NCBI GenBank assembly: GCA_024696635.1
Contig: JAILGP010000215.1
Coordinates: forward strand, 1-64,000
Source: Eubacterium sp.
GTDB lineage: Bacteria; Bacillota; Clostridia; Lachnospirales; Lachnospiraceae
Length of the DNA stretch: 64,000 bases
Direction: 5' to 3'
The notes beneath the pieces are model-generated. The model ran no database searches, had not been told where the DNA came from, and saw only the letters and a list, made by a program, of their open reading frames with translations. Of the stretch, positions 51,607 through 63,586 are shown in pieces. Position 1 is the stretch's first letter. Every line of letters starts with the position of its first letter. Made by a program: the position numbers and the translations under genes.

Positions 51607-52026
51607 ATGCCAACATTCAACCAGTTAGTAAGAAAGGGTAGACAGACATCAGTTAAGAAGTCTACAGCACCTGCTCTTCAGAAGAGCTACAACTCACTTA
51701 GAAAGAAATCTACAGAGAAGAGTTCTCCACAGAAGAGAGGAGTTTGTACAGCTGTTAAGACAGCAACACCTAAGAAGCCTAACTCAGCTATGCGTAAGAT
51801 AGCAAGAGTTCGTCTTTCTAACGGTATTGAAGTAACAAGCTATATCCCAGGTGAAGGACATAACCTTCAGGAACATAGTGTTGTACTTATCCGTGGAGGA
51901 AGAGTAAAGGACCTTCCTGGTACAAGATACCATATTATCCGTGGTGTTCTTGATACTGCAGGAGTTGCAAAGAGACGTCAGGCACGTTCAAAGTATGGTG
52001 CTAAGCGTCCTAAGGATGCTAAGTAA
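51607..52026 (+). CDS. rpsL: 30S ribosomal protein S12
   Basis: [32 protein letters not shown]. Confidence 0.99.
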   Translation: MPTFNQLVRKGRQTSVKKSTAPALQKSYNSLRKKSTEKSSPQKRGVCTAVKTATPKKPNSAMRKIARVRLSNGIEVTSYIPGEGHNLQEHSVVLIRGGRVKDLPGTRYHIIRGVLDTAGVAKRRQARSKYGAKRPKDAK

Positions 52027-52150
52027 GATACTTATCGTTCCTAACAGTTACCGTCGCTGGTTTGATGAGGGTATGGGTTTCATTTAATATACTCGTAATC
52101 CTATTTGAAAGCAGCGCGGAGCACACCTGAAATAAGGTGTGAGTACCTAA

Positions 52151-52651
<501 letters not shown>

Positions 52652-52669
52652 TAAAAGGAGGAAACAGTC

Positions 52670-54811
52670 TTGGCTGGAAGAGAATATCCATTAGAGAGAA
52701 CAAGAAATATCGGTATCATGGCTCACATCGATGCTGGTAAAACAACTCTTACAGAGAGAATTCTTTATTATACAGGCGTTAACTACAAGATTGGTGAGAC
52801 CTACGAAGGTACTGCAACCATGGACTGGATGGAGCAGGAACAGGAGCGTGGTATCACTATCACATCCGCTGCAACAACATGTCACTGGACAGTACAGGAA
52901 AACTGCAAGCCAAAGCCAGGCGCTCTTGAGCATCGTATCAATATCATTGATACCCCTGGACACGTTGACTTTACAGTAGAGGTTGAAAGATCACTCCGTG
53001 TACTTGATGGTGCAGTTGGTGTATTTGACGCAAAGGGTGGTGTTGAGCCTCAGTCTGAGAACGTATGGCGTCAGGCTGATACATACCACGTACCACGTAT
53101 GGCATTCGTTAATAAGATGGACATACTTGGTGCAGATTTCTATAACACAGTTGAAGAAATCAAAACTCGTCTTGGTAAGAAACCGGTAGTTGTTAATATT
53201 CCTATCGGTAAGGAAGACTATTTTGAAGGAATCATCGATCTTTTTGAGATGAAGGCTTATATCTATAATGATAGTAAGGGCGAGGATATCTCAATCGTTG
53301 ATATTCCTGATGACTATAAGGATCAGGCAGAAGAATGGCATACAAATCTTGTTGAAACATGCTGTGAGCTTGATGATGACCTTATGATGGCTTATCTTGA
53401 GGGTGAGGAGCCTTCAATCGATCAGCTTAAGGCAGCTCTTAGAGCTGGTACATGTGCACCTATTGATGATCCTGCAGGAGAAAAGGGACGTGTAGTTCCT
53501 GTATGCTGTGGTTCAGCACATCAGAATAAGGGTATCCAGAAGCTTCTTGATGCAGTTATCGAGTTTATGCCTGCTCCAACAGATATCCCTGACATTAAGG
53601 GAACAGATATGCAGGGTAATGAGCTTACAAAGAAGTCATCTGATGATGAACCTTTCTCAGCTCTTGCATTTAAGATTGCTGCTGACCCATTCGTTGGTAA
53701 GCTTGCATTCGTTAGAGTATATTCAGGAACACTTTCAAAGGGTTCTTATGTACTTAACGCAGTTAAGAATAAGAAAGAGCGTGTTGGACGTATCGTTCAG
53801 ATGCACGCAAATAACAGACAGGATATAGAGAAGTTATATTCTGGTGATATCGCTGCTATCGTAGGACTTAAGAATACAACCACAGGTGATACTATCTGTG
53901 ATGAGCAGCATCCAGTTATACTTGAATCTATGGAATTCCCTGATCCTGTTATCGAGCTGGCTATCGAGCCAAAGACAAAGGATGGACAGGATAAGCTTGT
54001 TGATGCACTTGCTAAGCTTGCTGAAGAAGATCCTACATTCAAGACACATACAAATGCAGAGACAGGTCAGACAATTATCGCTGGTATGGGTGAGCTTCAC
54101 CTTGAAATCATCGTTGACCGTCTTCTTCGTGAGTTTAAGGTTGAGGCTAATGTTGGTGCTCCTCAGGTTTCATACAAGGAGACATTTACAACACCTGTTG
54201 ATATCGACTCTAAGTATGTAAAGCAGTCTGGTGGACGTGGTCAGTACGGACATTGTAAAGTTAAGTTCTCACCTATGGATCCAAATGGTGAAGAGCAGTT
54301 CAAGTTCACATCAACTGTTGTTGGTGGTAGCATTCCTAAGGAATATATCCCAGCTGTTGGTGAGGGTATTGAAGAAGCTGCACAGGCAGGTATCCTTGGC
54401 GGATTCCCTGTACTTGGTGTAGAAGCTGAAGTATATGATGGTTCATATCATGAAGTCGATTCATCTGAAATGGCTTTCCATATTGCTGGTTCTATGGCAT
54501 TTAAGGACGCTATGAAGAAGGGTAATCCAGTACTTCTTGAGCCTATCATGAAGGTTGAAGTAACTATGCCTGCAGATTATATGGGCGATGTTATTGGTGA
54601 TCTTAACAGCCGTCGTGGACGTGTTGAGGGTATGGAAGATGTTGGTAATGGTAAGCTTGTAAAGGCTTATGTTCCACTTGCAGAAATGTTTGGATATTCT
54701 ACAGACCTTCGTTCAAGAACTCAGGGACGTGGTAACTATTCTATGTTCTTTGAGAGATATGAGCAGTGTCCAAAGAGCGTTCAGGAGAAAGTCCTTACAC
54801 AGAAGGCTTAA
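52670..54811 (+). CDS. fusA: Elongation factor G
   Basis: [48 protein letters not shown]. Confidence 0.98.
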   Translation: MAGREYPLERTRNIGIMAHIDAGKTTLTERILYYTGVNYKIGETYEGTATMDWMEQEQERGITITSAATTCHWTVQENCKPKPGALEHRINIIDTPGHVDFTVEVERSLRVLDGAVGVFDAKGGVEPQSENVWRQADTYHVPRMAFVNKMDILGADFYNTVEEIKTRLGKKPVVVNIPIGKEDYFEGIIDLFEMKAYIYNDSKGEDISIVDIPDDYKDQAEEWHTNLVETCCELDDDLMMAYLEGEEPSIDQLKAALRAGTCAPIDDPAGEKGRVVPVCCGSAHQNKGIQKLLDAVIEFMPAPTDIPDIKGTDMQGNELTKKSSDDEPFSALAFKIAADPFVGKLAFVRVYSGTLSKGSYVLNAVKNKKERVGRIVQMHANNRQDIEKLYSGDIAAIVGLKNTTTGDTICDEQHPVILESMEFPDPVIELAIEPKTKDGQDKLVDALAKLAEEDPTFKTHTNAETGQTIIAGMGELHLEIIVDRLLREFKVEANVGAPQVSYKETFTTPVDIDSKYVKQSGGRGQYGHCKVKFSPMDPNGEEQFKFTSTVVGGSIPKEYIPAVGEGIEEAAQAGILGGFPVLGVEAEVYDGSYHEVDSSEMAFHIAGSMAFKDAMKKGNPVLLEPIMKVEVTMPADYMGDVIGDLNSRRGRVEGMEDVGNGKLVKAYVPLAEMFGYSTDLRSRTQGRGNYSMFFERYEQCPKSVQEKVLTQKA

Positions 54812-55095
54812 GGTCCAATAGTCTGAGATTCAATGTCTGAGATTTAATAATTTAAGATTTAATCCGTTTAAATCATTACTTTTAATTAATAATTTGCATT
54901 ATGTCAACTACTCGAAGGTAAAATGGACAAAATTTATAAAAATTCTTGTTGTTATACTATAAATATACTTGAAAAATTTTGTCTCGTTTTATATAATCAA
55001 GACTAGTGCTGAGGTCGGGTGGGATCCCTGCCCGGCCATATATAATAAACCGAAAAATAATTTGAATCGGAAAAATCGTTTAGGAGGATTTTAAA

Positions 55096-56280
55096 ATGGC
55101 AAAGGCTAAGTTTGAAAGAACAAAACCACATGTAAACATTGGTACAATCGGTCACGTTGACCACGGTAAGACAACACTTACAGCAGCTATTACAAAGGTA
55201 CTTTCTGAGAGAGTTGCTGGTAACTCAGCTGTTGATTTCGCTAATATCGATAAGGCTCCAGAAGAGAGAGAGCGTGGTATCACTATTTCTACAGCTCACG
55301 TTGAGTACGAGACAGAAGCTCGTCACTATGCTCACGTTGACTGCCCAGGACATGCTGACTACGTTAAGAACATGATCACTGGTGCTGCACAGATGGATGG
55401 TGCTATCCTCGTTGTTGCTGCAACTGATGGTGTTATGGCTCAGACAAGAGAGCATATCCTTCTTGCTCGTCAGGTTAACGTTCCTTATATCATCGTATTC
55501 CTTAACAAGTGTGATATGGTTGATGATGATGAGCTTATCGAGCTTGTAGAGATGGAAGTTTCTGAAGCTCTTGAAGAGTATGGTTTCGAAGGATGTCCTA
55601 TCATCAAGGGTTCTGCTCTTAAGGCTCTTGAAGGTGATGCTGAGTGGGGCGACAAGATCATGGAACTCATGAAGACTGTTGATGAATATATTCCTACTCC
55701 TGAAAGACAGACAGATAAGCCATTCCTTATGCCTGTTGAGGACGTATTCACAATCACAGGTCGTGGTACAGTTGCAACTGGTAGAGTAGAGCGTGGAACA
55801 CTTCATATGAATGATCCACTTGAGATTCTTGGTATCAAGGAAGAGAAGCAGAATACTGTTGTTACTGGTATCGAGATGTTCCGTAAGCTTCTTGATGAGG
55901 CTCAGGCTGGTGATAACATTGGTGCACTTCTTCGTGGTATCAACAGAGACCAGGTAGAAAAGGGACAGGTTCTTGCTAAGCCAGGTACAGTTACATGTCA
56001 TAAGAAGTTTACTGCTCAGGTTTACGTTCTTACAAAGGATGAAGGTGGACGTCATACACCTTTCTTCAACAACTATCGTCCACAGTTCTATTTCAGAACA
56101 ACAGACGTAACAGGTGTTTGCAACCTTCCAGCTGGAACAGAGATGTGCATGCCTGGTGATAACGTAGAAATGACTATCGAACTTATCCATCCTGTAGCTA
56201 TGGAGCAGGGTCTTACATTCGCTATCCGTGAAGGTGGCCGTACAGTAGGTTCAGGTAGAGTTGTATCTATCGTAGAGTAA
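55096..56280 (+). CDS. tuf: Elongation factor Tu
   Basis: [48 protein letters not shown]. Confidence 0.99.
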   Translation: MAKAKFERTKPHVNIGTIGHVDHGKTTLTAAITKVLSERVAGNSAVDFANIDKAPEERERGITISTAHVEYETEARHYAHVDCPGHADYVKNMITGAAQMDGAILVVAATDGVMAQTREHILLARQVNVPYIIVFLNKCDMVDDDELIELVEMEVSEALEEYGFEGCPIIKGSALKALEGDAEWGDKIMELMKTVDEYIPTPERQTDKPFLMPVEDVFTITGRGTVATGRVERGTLHMNDPLEILGIKEEKQNTVVTGIEMFRKLLDEAQAGDNIGALLRGINRDQVEKGQVLAKPGTVTCHKKFTAQVYVLTKDEGGRHTPFFNNYRPQFYFRTTDVTGVCNLPAGTEMCMPGDNVEMTIELIHPVAMEQGLTFAIREGGRTVGSGRVVSIVE

Positions 56281-56331
56281 TTTAAATTATGGGATCAGGT
56301 AGAGTTGTATCTATCGTAGAGTAATTTAAAT
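56248..56331 (+). repeat. Direct repeat of the tuf 3' end (period 44 bp)
   Basis: 37-bp identical tcaggtagagttgtatctatcgtagagtaatttaaat at 56251-56287 and 56295-56331. Confidence 0.97.
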
Positions 56332-56357
56332 ATACTGTTCTTAGAACAATAATTATA

Positions 56358-56393
56358 ATAGGACTTTGGTTTAATCCAGAGTCCTATTTTTTT
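56358..56393 (+). terminator. Intrinsic terminator downstream of tuf
   Basis: AATAGGACTTTGG..TCCAGAGTCCTATTTTTTT. Confidence 0.92.
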
Positions 56394-56480
56394 GATTTTA
56401 ATTTTGTTTACAGAGTTTCCTTACTTTGTTAAAATTTATTATAAGGTTTTGTTACGTTATTAATAAATGGGGTGATTAAT

Positions 56481-58262
56481 ATGAAACAAGTACAATTCGA
56501 GTATAGAGGACAGGAAGATCTGGCTGCTAATATTAAAAGAATAAAAATGTGGTGCCAATCATCCCTTATTTCAAAGGTTATTTTTCAGATTTATACGGAG
56601 ACTTTGGATAAGGAAAAAATTGAAAAAATATGTAGATCAATAGTAGATGAGATTCCTTATGCTTTATATATGGGAGCTTCTACTAATGGTAATATTATAA
56701 TGGGGGACAAATCTAAGACTAAAATCAGCATTGTCTGCACGATTTTCGAATACCCAACCACTAATGTTATGATTCTTCAATATCCTCTTTCTGAGGCGAA
56801 TTCCCTGGAGGTAGTTGAAAGCCTTACCGCTGTGGTTAAGGATAATCCCTGGGTTAAATCTATAACGACTTATACTACTATGCGTGGGATGTCTATGACA
56901 ACCTATTGTGAGGAACTTGGAATGCTGCCGAGAAACCTTGTTTTTTGTGGTGGCGGTGCATTTTCAGATAATATAAATGATGATGCGGCCTTTGTATTTT
57001 CTTCATCTGGTCAGATATCTGATCATGCTGCGGTTTTTCTTCTTGTTGGTGGAGATGATTATCATGTTAAGGCCACCCATGTTACGGGATGGAAACCTCT
57101 TGGAAGAAGTCTCTTGGTTACTAAAGCTAAAGGGGCTGTTTTATATGAACTGGATGGCAAACCGGCCTATCAGACCTACTATAAATATCTGAATATTAAA
57201 AATGATGCTAACTTCTTTTTTAATACTTTAGAATTTCCTTTCTTATATAATTTAAATGGGATGGATATTCTTCGTGCGCCTATAGCAAGTAATGAAGATG
57301 GTTCTATTATGATGACTGCTGATATAGCTGAAAATGTTGAAGCTAAGATTGCTTATGGAGATCCTTGGACTATATTGGAAATTGTTTATGATACTGCGGT
57401 TTCCTTTGAGGATTTTATACCTGAAGCCTTTACTGTATTTTCCTGTGCAGGAAGAAGAACCTTCTGGGGTGATGATGAAATAGGAAATGAAACTAAACCC
57501 TTCCAGTCTATTGCCCCAACATCTGGTTTTTACACTTCTGGAGAATTTCTTCGTAATGGAAAACATGTAAATCAGCATAATGTTACTCTTGTTATCAAAG
57601 CAGAACGGGAGGGGAATACAGAGGGTAAGGAATTACCTAAGGTATATATGAATACAGAAGAGTTTTCTGGTAAGGTTTCAATGATAAATAGGCTTGCTAC
57701 ATTTATTCAGGCGGCCACAGAGGAACTGGAGGAGGCCAATAGGCAGCTTGGCATTGCTGCAATTACAGATGGTCTTACAAAGCTTTATAACAGGGCTGAG
57801 ATTCAAAGGCTTATATCAGAAAAGGTCAGTGAGGATGATTCTAAGGGTTCTCACGGCATTAAGAGAACTGGTAATTCTCTTATCATGATGGATATAGATG
57901 ATTTCAAACAAGTAAATGATGTTTATGGGCATAAGGAGGGAGATGCTGTTCTTCGTTCTTTATCTAAGATGCTGAAAGAGGTTATAAATAAAAATGCTCC
58001 TGGTTCATCTGCAGGAAGATGGGGCGGAGAGGAATTTATGATTCTTTTGCCTGGCTATAATAGAAAGAAAGCAAGCGAAATAGCATCGATTATAAGAGAA
58101 GAATTTGCAAGGCTGGTTTTTCCCAATGCACCTTTCCAGACTATCAGTCTTGGAGTTACAGAAATGATAGCGGGAGAGACTGGGGATATATCTTGTATAA
58201 GGGTTGATGATGCCTTATATACTGCTAAAGCGGATGGGAAAAACAGAGTTGTGGTAAAATAA
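56481..58262 (+). CDS. FIST sensor domain fused to GGDEF diguanylate cyclase
   Basis: FIST-like YALYMGASTNGNIIMGD, VFCGGGAFSDN; ITDGLTKLYNRAEIQ, RWGGEEFMILLPG. Confidence 0.9.
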   Translation: MKQVQFEYRGQEDLAANIKRIKMWCQSSLISKVIFQIYTETLDKEKIEKICRSIVDEIPYALYMGASTNGNIIMGDKSKTKISIVCTIFEYPTTNVMILQYPLSEANSLEVVESLTAVVKDNPWVKSITTYTTMRGMSMTTYCEELGMLPRNLVFCGGGAFSDNINDDAAFVFSSSGQISDHAAVFLLVGGDDYHVKATHVTGWKPLGRSLLVTKAKGAVLYELDGKPAYQTYYKYLNIKNDANFFFNTLEFPFLYNLNGMDILRAPIASNEDGSIMMTADIAENVEAKIAYGDPWTILEIVYDTAVSFEDFIPEAFTVFSCAGRRTFWGDDEIGNETKPFQSIAPTSGFYTSGEFLRNGKHVNQHNVTLVIKAEREGNTEGKELPKVYMNTEEFSGKVSMINRLATFIQAATEELEEANRQLGIAAITDGLTKLYNRAEIQRLISEKVSEDDSKGSHGIKRTGNSLIMMDIDDFKQVNDVYGHKEGDAVLRSLSKMLKEVINKNAPGSSAGRWGGEEFMILLPGYNRKKASEIASIIREEFARLVFPNAPFQTISLGVTEMIAGETGDISCIRVDDALYTAKADGKNRVVVK

Positions 58263-58581
58263 TTGGATTATTTTGATTTTTTGTTAATTTATTATGAATT
58301 TGTTAATATAAATTTGTTGTTATTTAAAAAATTATTATGTATTTTCGTACTTGTTTTCTAATTGTTTCTGCTGTATAATCTTGAATAATTTTTTAGTAAG
58401 AGACATGTTTGTATTTAAAAATATTTTTATAATTTTAAATTGGAATTTATAATATTAGATTTGGTATTATTGAATTTAATATATCCTAATTAGCTTTATC
58501 AGACTTCCTGATTACATTCTCTGCTCTTACTGAAATATTGAATCTTTTGATAAAATAATTACATAGTACAGGAGGACAAAA

Positions 58582-60087
58582 ATGGCAACCTATATTACAG
58601 AACCATCTCACACATTTAATGAGTATCTGCTTATACCGGGCTATTCATCCAGTCAGTGCGTACCGGATAATGTTAGTCTTAAAACACCACTTGTAAAGTA
58701 TCGTAAAGGTGAGAAACCTTCGATTGAAATGAGTATACCTATGGTATCAGCTATCATGCAATCTGTTTCTGGTGATAAACTTGCGATAGCTCTTGCAAAA
58801 TCTGGTGGTGTATCATTTATATATGGATCTCAGTCAATAGAAGATGAGGCTGCAATGGTAGCCAGAGTTAAGAATTATAAAGCTGGTTTTGTTACAAGTG
58901 ATTCAAATATCAGTCCTGAATCTACACTTGAGGATGTGCTTAAACTCAAGCAGGTTTCCGGACATTCGACAATGGCTGTTACTGAAGATGGAACTGCTGC
59001 AGGTAAGCTTGTTGGTATTGTTTCCAGCAGAGATTATAGAGTAAGTCGTATGGATAAGTCCCTTAAGGTTAAGGAATTTATGACTCCTCTTGATAAGCTT
59101 ATTGTTGCAAAGGATGGAGTTTCTATTTCAGAGGCAAATGATATTATCTGGGATAATAAACTCAACTCACTTCCAATTGTTGATGAAGAGGGAAGACTTG
59201 TAAGCTTTGTATTCCGTAAGGACTATGATGAACATAAGAAGAATCCTGGAGAGCTTCTGGATTCTCATAAGAGATATATTGTTGGTGCTGGTATCAATAC
59301 AAGAGACTATGCTGAGAGAGTTCCTGCTCTTATTGAGGCGGGTGCAGATGTTCTTTGTATCGATTCTTCAGAAGGTTTTTCTGACTGGCAGAAATTTACA
59401 CTTAAATGGATAAGAGATAATTATGGTGATGCTGTAAAGGTTGGTGCTGGAAATGTAGTTGATAGAGAAGGCTTCCGTTTCCTTGCTGATTGTGGAGCAG
59501 ACTTTATAAAGGTTGGTATAGGTGGTGGTTCTATCTGTATCACAAGAGAGACAAAGGGTATAGGTCGTGGACAGGCAACAGCTCTTATAGAGGTATGTCA
59601 GGCTAGAGATGAGTATTTTGAGGAAACAGGTGTATATATCCCAGTATGCTCTGATGGTGGTATTGTATATGATCATCATATTACACTTGCTCTTGCCATG
59701 GGAGCTGATTTCGTAATGCTTGGACGTTATTTCGCGAGATTTGACGAAAGCCCTACAGAAAAGCTTTTTGTTAATGGAAATTATGTTAAGGAATATTGGG
59801 GTGAGGGTTCTAACCGTGCTCGTAACTGGCAGAGATATGATCTTGGCGGTGATAAGAAGCTTCATTTCGAAGAGGGCGTAGATTCTTATGTTCCTTACGC
59901 TGGACCTCTTAAGGATAATGTGGATAGATCACTTAGTAAGGTTAAGTCAACTATGTGTAACTGTGGAGCCCTTACAATTAAAGAGCTTCAGGAGAAAGCA
60001 AAGATTACTCTTGTTTCTTCTACAAGTATTATTGAGGGTGGTGCACATGATGTAATCCGTAAGGAAAGCCCTTCAGATAATATTTAA
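58582..60087 (+). CDS. guaB: IMP dehydrogenase with CBS domains
   Basis: [77 protein letters not shown]. Confidence 0.92.
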   Translation: MATYITEPSHTFNEYLLIPGYSSSQCVPDNVSLKTPLVKYRKGEKPSIEMSIPMVSAIMQSVSGDKLAIALAKSGGVSFIYGSQSIEDEAAMVARVKNYKAGFVTSDSNISPESTLEDVLKLKQVSGHSTMAVTEDGTAAGKLVGIVSSRDYRVSRMDKSLKVKEFMTPLDKLIVAKDGVSISEANDIIWDNKLNSLPIVDEEGRLVSFVFRKDYDEHKKNPGELLDSHKRYIVGAGINTRDYAERVPALIEAGADVLCIDSSEGFSDWQKFTLKWIRDNYGDAVKVGAGNVVDREGFRFLADCGADFIKVGIGGGSICITRETKGIGRGQATALIEVCQARDEYFEETGVYIPVCSDGGIVYDHHITLALAMGADFVMLGRYFARFDESPTEKLFVNGNYVKEYWGEGSNRARNWQRYDLGGDKKLHFEEGVDSYVPYAGPLKDNVDRSLSKVKSTMCNCGALTIKELQEKAKITLVSSTSIIEGGAHDVIRKESPSDNI

Positions 60088-60111
60088 TTTAATAATTTGA
60101 TTTAAATATTT

Positions 60112-60151
60112 AAACCCTCTTTATCATAGTAAAATGATAGAGAGGGTTTTT
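60112..60151 (+). terminator. Intrinsic terminator
   Basis: AAACCCTCTtTATCA...TGATAgAGAGGGTTTTT. Confidence 0.9.
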
Positions 60152-60234
60152 GAATTTGACATATTTGATATATTTTTTGCAGTTTATTCTTGTTTGTCTT
60201 GCGTTTCTTATCTTATTTTGTGCGCGTTTATTTT

Positions 60235-61167
60235 TTACTGTTTATGTCTTGTAATCCAGTCCAGTATATCTTCATATACCTCCTGCTTACCAGGTTCATT
60301 TAATATCTCATGTCTCATATCAGGATATAATTTACACTCGATATCGGTGATGCCTGCTTTAACATATTGCTGATATACGTTTTTAACTCCCTTACCAAGG
60401 CCTCCAACAGGATCCTGAGCTCCAGATGTAATAAGTATAGGAAGTGTTTTAGGAATCATATCTATATTTTTCTTCTGATTATCAAAGAGAACAGTAGTAA
60501 GAAGTGCTTCGAATCCGCTTGTGGTAAATGTAAAGCTGCATCTTGGATCGGAATAATAAGCTTTCATTATTTCTGGATCACTGCATACCCAGCTGTTATT
60601 TACATCTGTTCTGGTTGTATCAAAGGATTTGTATGATGGGTTATAGGTCATGTTCTGAATCTTGGGACTTCTAAAACGCCATCCTTTAGCTTTGGCTGTA
60701 GCTCTTACAAGCATAAGACCGCTTCTTACTGTTATATCTGATTCACTTCCGGTACCTATAATTATTGCTCCTGCAAGTCCTGAACCCTTGTGGGTGAGAT
60801 ATCTTCTTAAAAGATAAGAACCCATACTGTGACCTGCTATATAATATGGAAGATCAGGATAAGCTTTAGAGGTTTCTTTTCTGAGTTTATGAATATCCCT
60901 GATGAGAGTTCTGGCAGGAGAGAATTCTGTTATATATCCCCAGTCCTCAACACTTCTTACAGATTGACCATGTCCGAGATGATCATGTCCTACAACCAGG
61001 AAACCAGCCTGATTTAGAAATCTTGCGAAAGCATCGTATCTTTCTATATATTCTACCATTCCATGGATTATCTGGACTATACCGATTGGCTGTACCTCTG
61101 GAATCCATTCTACAACATGAATGTTTGTTATTTCATCCGAAGATAAAAATGTCTTATATTTTTTCAT
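60235..61167 (-). CDS. Alpha/beta hydrolase (serine aminopeptidase/monoglyceride lipase-like)
   Basis: VQIIHGMVEYIERYDAFARFLNQAGFLVVGHDHLGHGQS, AGHSMGSYLLRRYL. Confidence 0.9.
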   Translation of the reverse strand: MKKYKTFLSSDEITNIHVVEWIPEVQPIGIVQIIHGMVEYIERYDAFARFLNQAGFLVVGHDHLGHGQSVRSVEDWGYITEFSPARTLIRDIHKLRKETSKAYPDLPYYIAGHSMGSYLLRRYLTHKGSGLAGAIIIGTGSESDITVRSGLMLVRATAKAKGWRFRSPKIQNMTYNPSYKSFDTTRTDVNNSWVCSDPEIMKAYYSDPRCSFTFTTSGFEALLTTVLFDNQKKNIDMIPKTLPILITSGAQDPVGGLGKGVKNVYQQYVKAGITDIECKLYPDMRHEILNEPGKQEVYEDILDWITRHKQ

Positions 61168-61445
61168 TTACCTCTTCTCCGTTTTGTATGAATCGATATT
61201 TATAAAAACTTATTTAAAACTTTATTACTTCATCCATTATACAATTAGAAAAACCAAGTCACAAGTATAATCTTTGGGAATAATATATGGTTTTCAAAGT
61301 TTTTTTGTTTTAAATTTGTAAATCATTATAGTAGAAATGTAATAGAAAAAGAGTTGCAAGAACTTTATTTTTATACTAAGATATGGTTTATGTGTTTTTA
61401 TACATTATATAAAAACGGATAAAAGACCATGTTAGGAGAAAAATT

Positions 61446-61844
61446 ATGAATTCGCTTACAATTTTGACAGATGCTGCAGCTACTGAAGGTGCAACAGGAG
61501 GTATGGGCATAGGTTTTATTGTTATCTATGTTATATTCTTCATCGGAATTATATACTTCATGTTTATTAAGCCAAGTAATAAGCAGCGTCAACAACAGGA
61601 AGAAATGGCAAAGAGTATTAAGGTTGGATGTAGTATCATGACTACAAGTGGTTTCTATGGAACAATCATTGGTGTTCTTGATGATGATACTGTAATTGTT
61701 GAGTTTGGTAATAATAAGAACTGCCGAATTCCTATGCATAAGAAGGCAATTGCAGAGGTTGAGGATCCAGATGCTGCACTTGAAGAAGAAACAGCAACTA
61801 CAGAGGAAAAAGAAACAAAGTCAAAGCTTGGAAAAAGAAAATAA
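61446..61844 (+). CDS. yajC: Preprotein translocase subunit YajC
   Basis: IYFMFIKPSNKQRQQQEEMAKSIKVGCSIMTTSGFYGTIIGVLDDDTVIVEF. Confidence 0.93.
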   Translation: MNSLTILTDAAATEGATGGMGIGFIVIYVIFFIGIIYFMFIKPSNKQRQQQEEMAKSIKVGCSIMTTSGFYGTIIGVLDDDTVIVEFGNNKNCRIPMHKKAIAEVEDPDAALEEETATTEEKETKSKLGKRK

Positions 61845-61854
61845 AGGAGCCAAG

Positions 61855-62637
61855 ATGATATTTTCATCAAAGAAAAAGGCAAGAATAGCTTGCTTTTTGA
61901 TAATGTGTATCATATTTTCCATGGTGACCGGATGTGGTAAAGAGGAAGAAGAAGCATATTCGTCACCATCTTTTTCTAATTCACACCAGGAAACAAGTGA
62001 GGAAGAAGAGGCAACTATAACAGATGCTACCTTAACTAATGCTCTTATGGCTGCCAGTTATACAGATGCATATCCTATTAATCCAGAGGTTGAAGGAGTT
62101 TTTAGTGCATCCATGACTGATGCATTTCCAGCTGGTATGTATTATGAAAATGTATATTATAATGGCCTTGCTGGTTTTAAAATAAGTGTGGATGGAGAAA
62201 ATTGGAGATTTTATGATGCGGCAGAGATGGCTTCTGCCACAGATACCACAGAGGATTATGTGAATAATCTATGGTATGGTTATAAATCTGTATATGACCA
62301 GGAAACAACCTATGTATGTATTGCTTCAAATAAGCATACTGGTTCTAATATAATAGTTTCCTATGTTAATCCGGCTAAGTATATGATGCCTGAATATACA
62401 GCCAAGGAATATCTTTCTATGATGATTGACAGATATGATGGTGTCAGTGTCAGGACGGTAACATTCCTTGGAGAAAAATACGCCTGTCTTGATATACCGG
62501 CTGATCAGACTGCGTTTGGAAGACGCACACAGTTTGCAATGGATAAAGATGGACTAATAATAATAATTACATTTACTATGAATGGTGATACTCCACTTGA
62601 TGAAGCAGTTGGTATGTTATCGCCACTATACTATTAA
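61855..62637 (+). CDS. Lipoprotein of unknown function
   Basis: MIFSSKKKARIACFLIMCIIFSMVTGCGKEEE; ATG 61855 follows RBS aaaggagcc; the ORF-track start 61696 is an overlap with yajC. Confidence 0.8.
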   Translation: MIFSSKKKARIACFLIMCIIFSMVTGCGKEEEEAYSSPSFSNSHQETSEEEEATITDATLTNALMAASYTDAYPINPEVEGVFSASMTDAFPAGMYYENVYYNGLAGFKISVDGENWRFYDAAEMASATDTTEDYVNNLWYGYKSVYDQETTYVCIASNKHTGSNIIVSYVNPAKYMMPEYTAKEYLSMMIDRYDGVSVRTVTFLGEKYACLDIPADQTAFGRRTQFAMDKDGLIIIITFTMNGDTPLDEAVGMLSPLYY

Positions 62638-62646
62638 GAAAACTGA

Positions 62647-62670
62647 GACAGGGGATGTCCCCTGTCTTTA
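62647..62670 (+). terminator. Hairpin downstream of lipoprotein gene
   Basis: GACAGGGGA-tg-TCCCCTGTC then ttta. Confidence 0.65.
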
Positions 62671-62686
62671 TTAGTAACAAGTGATC

Positions 62687-63574
62687 ATGCTTAAAAATAT
62701 AAATTTTAAAAATTCAACAAAAGGAATAATACATATAATACTTGCGGCTCTATGCTTTTCTTTAATGACTCTGTTTTTAAAGCTGGCAGGTGAACTTCCT
62801 ACTATGGAGAAAGCCTTCTTCAGGAATTTTATCGCCTGTTTAGTATCATTTTCAATATTATTGAAGAGTGAAGAAAAGTTTCATATTAAAAAGGAAAGTA
62901 TATTTGGGATTCTTATGAGAAGTATATTTGGAACCATAGGTCTTATTTCCAATTTTTATGCGGTTGACAGATTAGACCTTGCTGATTCTAACATGCTTAA
63001 TAAGATGTCTCCATTTTTTGCTATGATAATGTCTATATTCATTATGAAGGAGATACCTGATAGATTTGAATGGATGACCCTTATCATTGCCTTTATAGGC
63101 GTCGTATTCGTTGTAAAGCCTGGAGAGGGAATAGCAAGCTTACCAGCTCTTATAGGTCTCTTTGGAGGCTTTTCGGCAGGTACAGCCTATGCATTTTTAA
63201 GGAGCGTAACCAGCCGGGGAGAAAGAGGACCTGTGGTGGTCATGTGTTTTTCTATTTTTTCTATAATAATATGTATTCCTTTTATGATATTTAATTATGT
63301 TCCAATGACCTTGTTGCAGCTTATATATATGCTTCTTGCTGGTCTTTCGGCTACAGGTGGACAAATGAATATAACTGCTGCATATACTTATGCGCCTGCT
63401 AAGGAAATATCTGTATATGATTATTCGCAGGTTCTTTTTGCGGCAATCTGGGGGCTCTTTATATTTAAGGAGATTCCTGATGTACTAAGTATAGCTGGAT
63501 ATGTTATAATAATCGGTGCGGGTGTTGTCAAGTGGTATTACACCCTGCATATAAAGCATGAAAAACAAAGCTAG
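62687..63574 (+). CDS. EamA/DMT family transporter
   Basis: 10-TM-like; IIHIILAALCFSLMTLFLKLAGELPTMEKAFFRNF, QVLFAAIWGLFIFKEIPD. Confidence 0.9.
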   Translation: MLKNINFKNSTKGIIHIILAALCFSLMTLFLKLAGELPTMEKAFFRNFIACLVSFSILLKSEEKFHIKKESIFGILMRSIFGTIGLISNFYAVDRLDLADSNMLNKMSPFFAMIMSIFIMKEIPDRFEWMTLIIAFIGVVFVVKPGEGIASLPALIGLFGGFSAGTAYAFLRSVTSRGERGPVVVMCFSIFSIIICIPFMIFNYVPMTLLQLIYMLLAGLSATGGQMNITAAYTYAPAKEISVYDYSQVLFAAIWGLFIFKEIPDVLSIAGYVIIIGAGVVKWYYTLHIKHEKQS

Positions 63575-63586
63575 GAAATGGGGATT

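Noticed and set aside
55225-56190. 321-aa antisense ORF inside tuf
   Set aside because: Codon-bias shadow of highly expressed tuf; no family resemblance.
58263-58581. Possible purine riboswitch before guaB
   Set aside because: Region is very AT-rich and I could not identify a conserved aptamer core; needs a covariance-model search.
61696-61854. N-terminal extension of the lipoprotein ORF overlapping yajC
   Set aside because: A signal peptide with lipobox and a proper RBS place the start at 61855.
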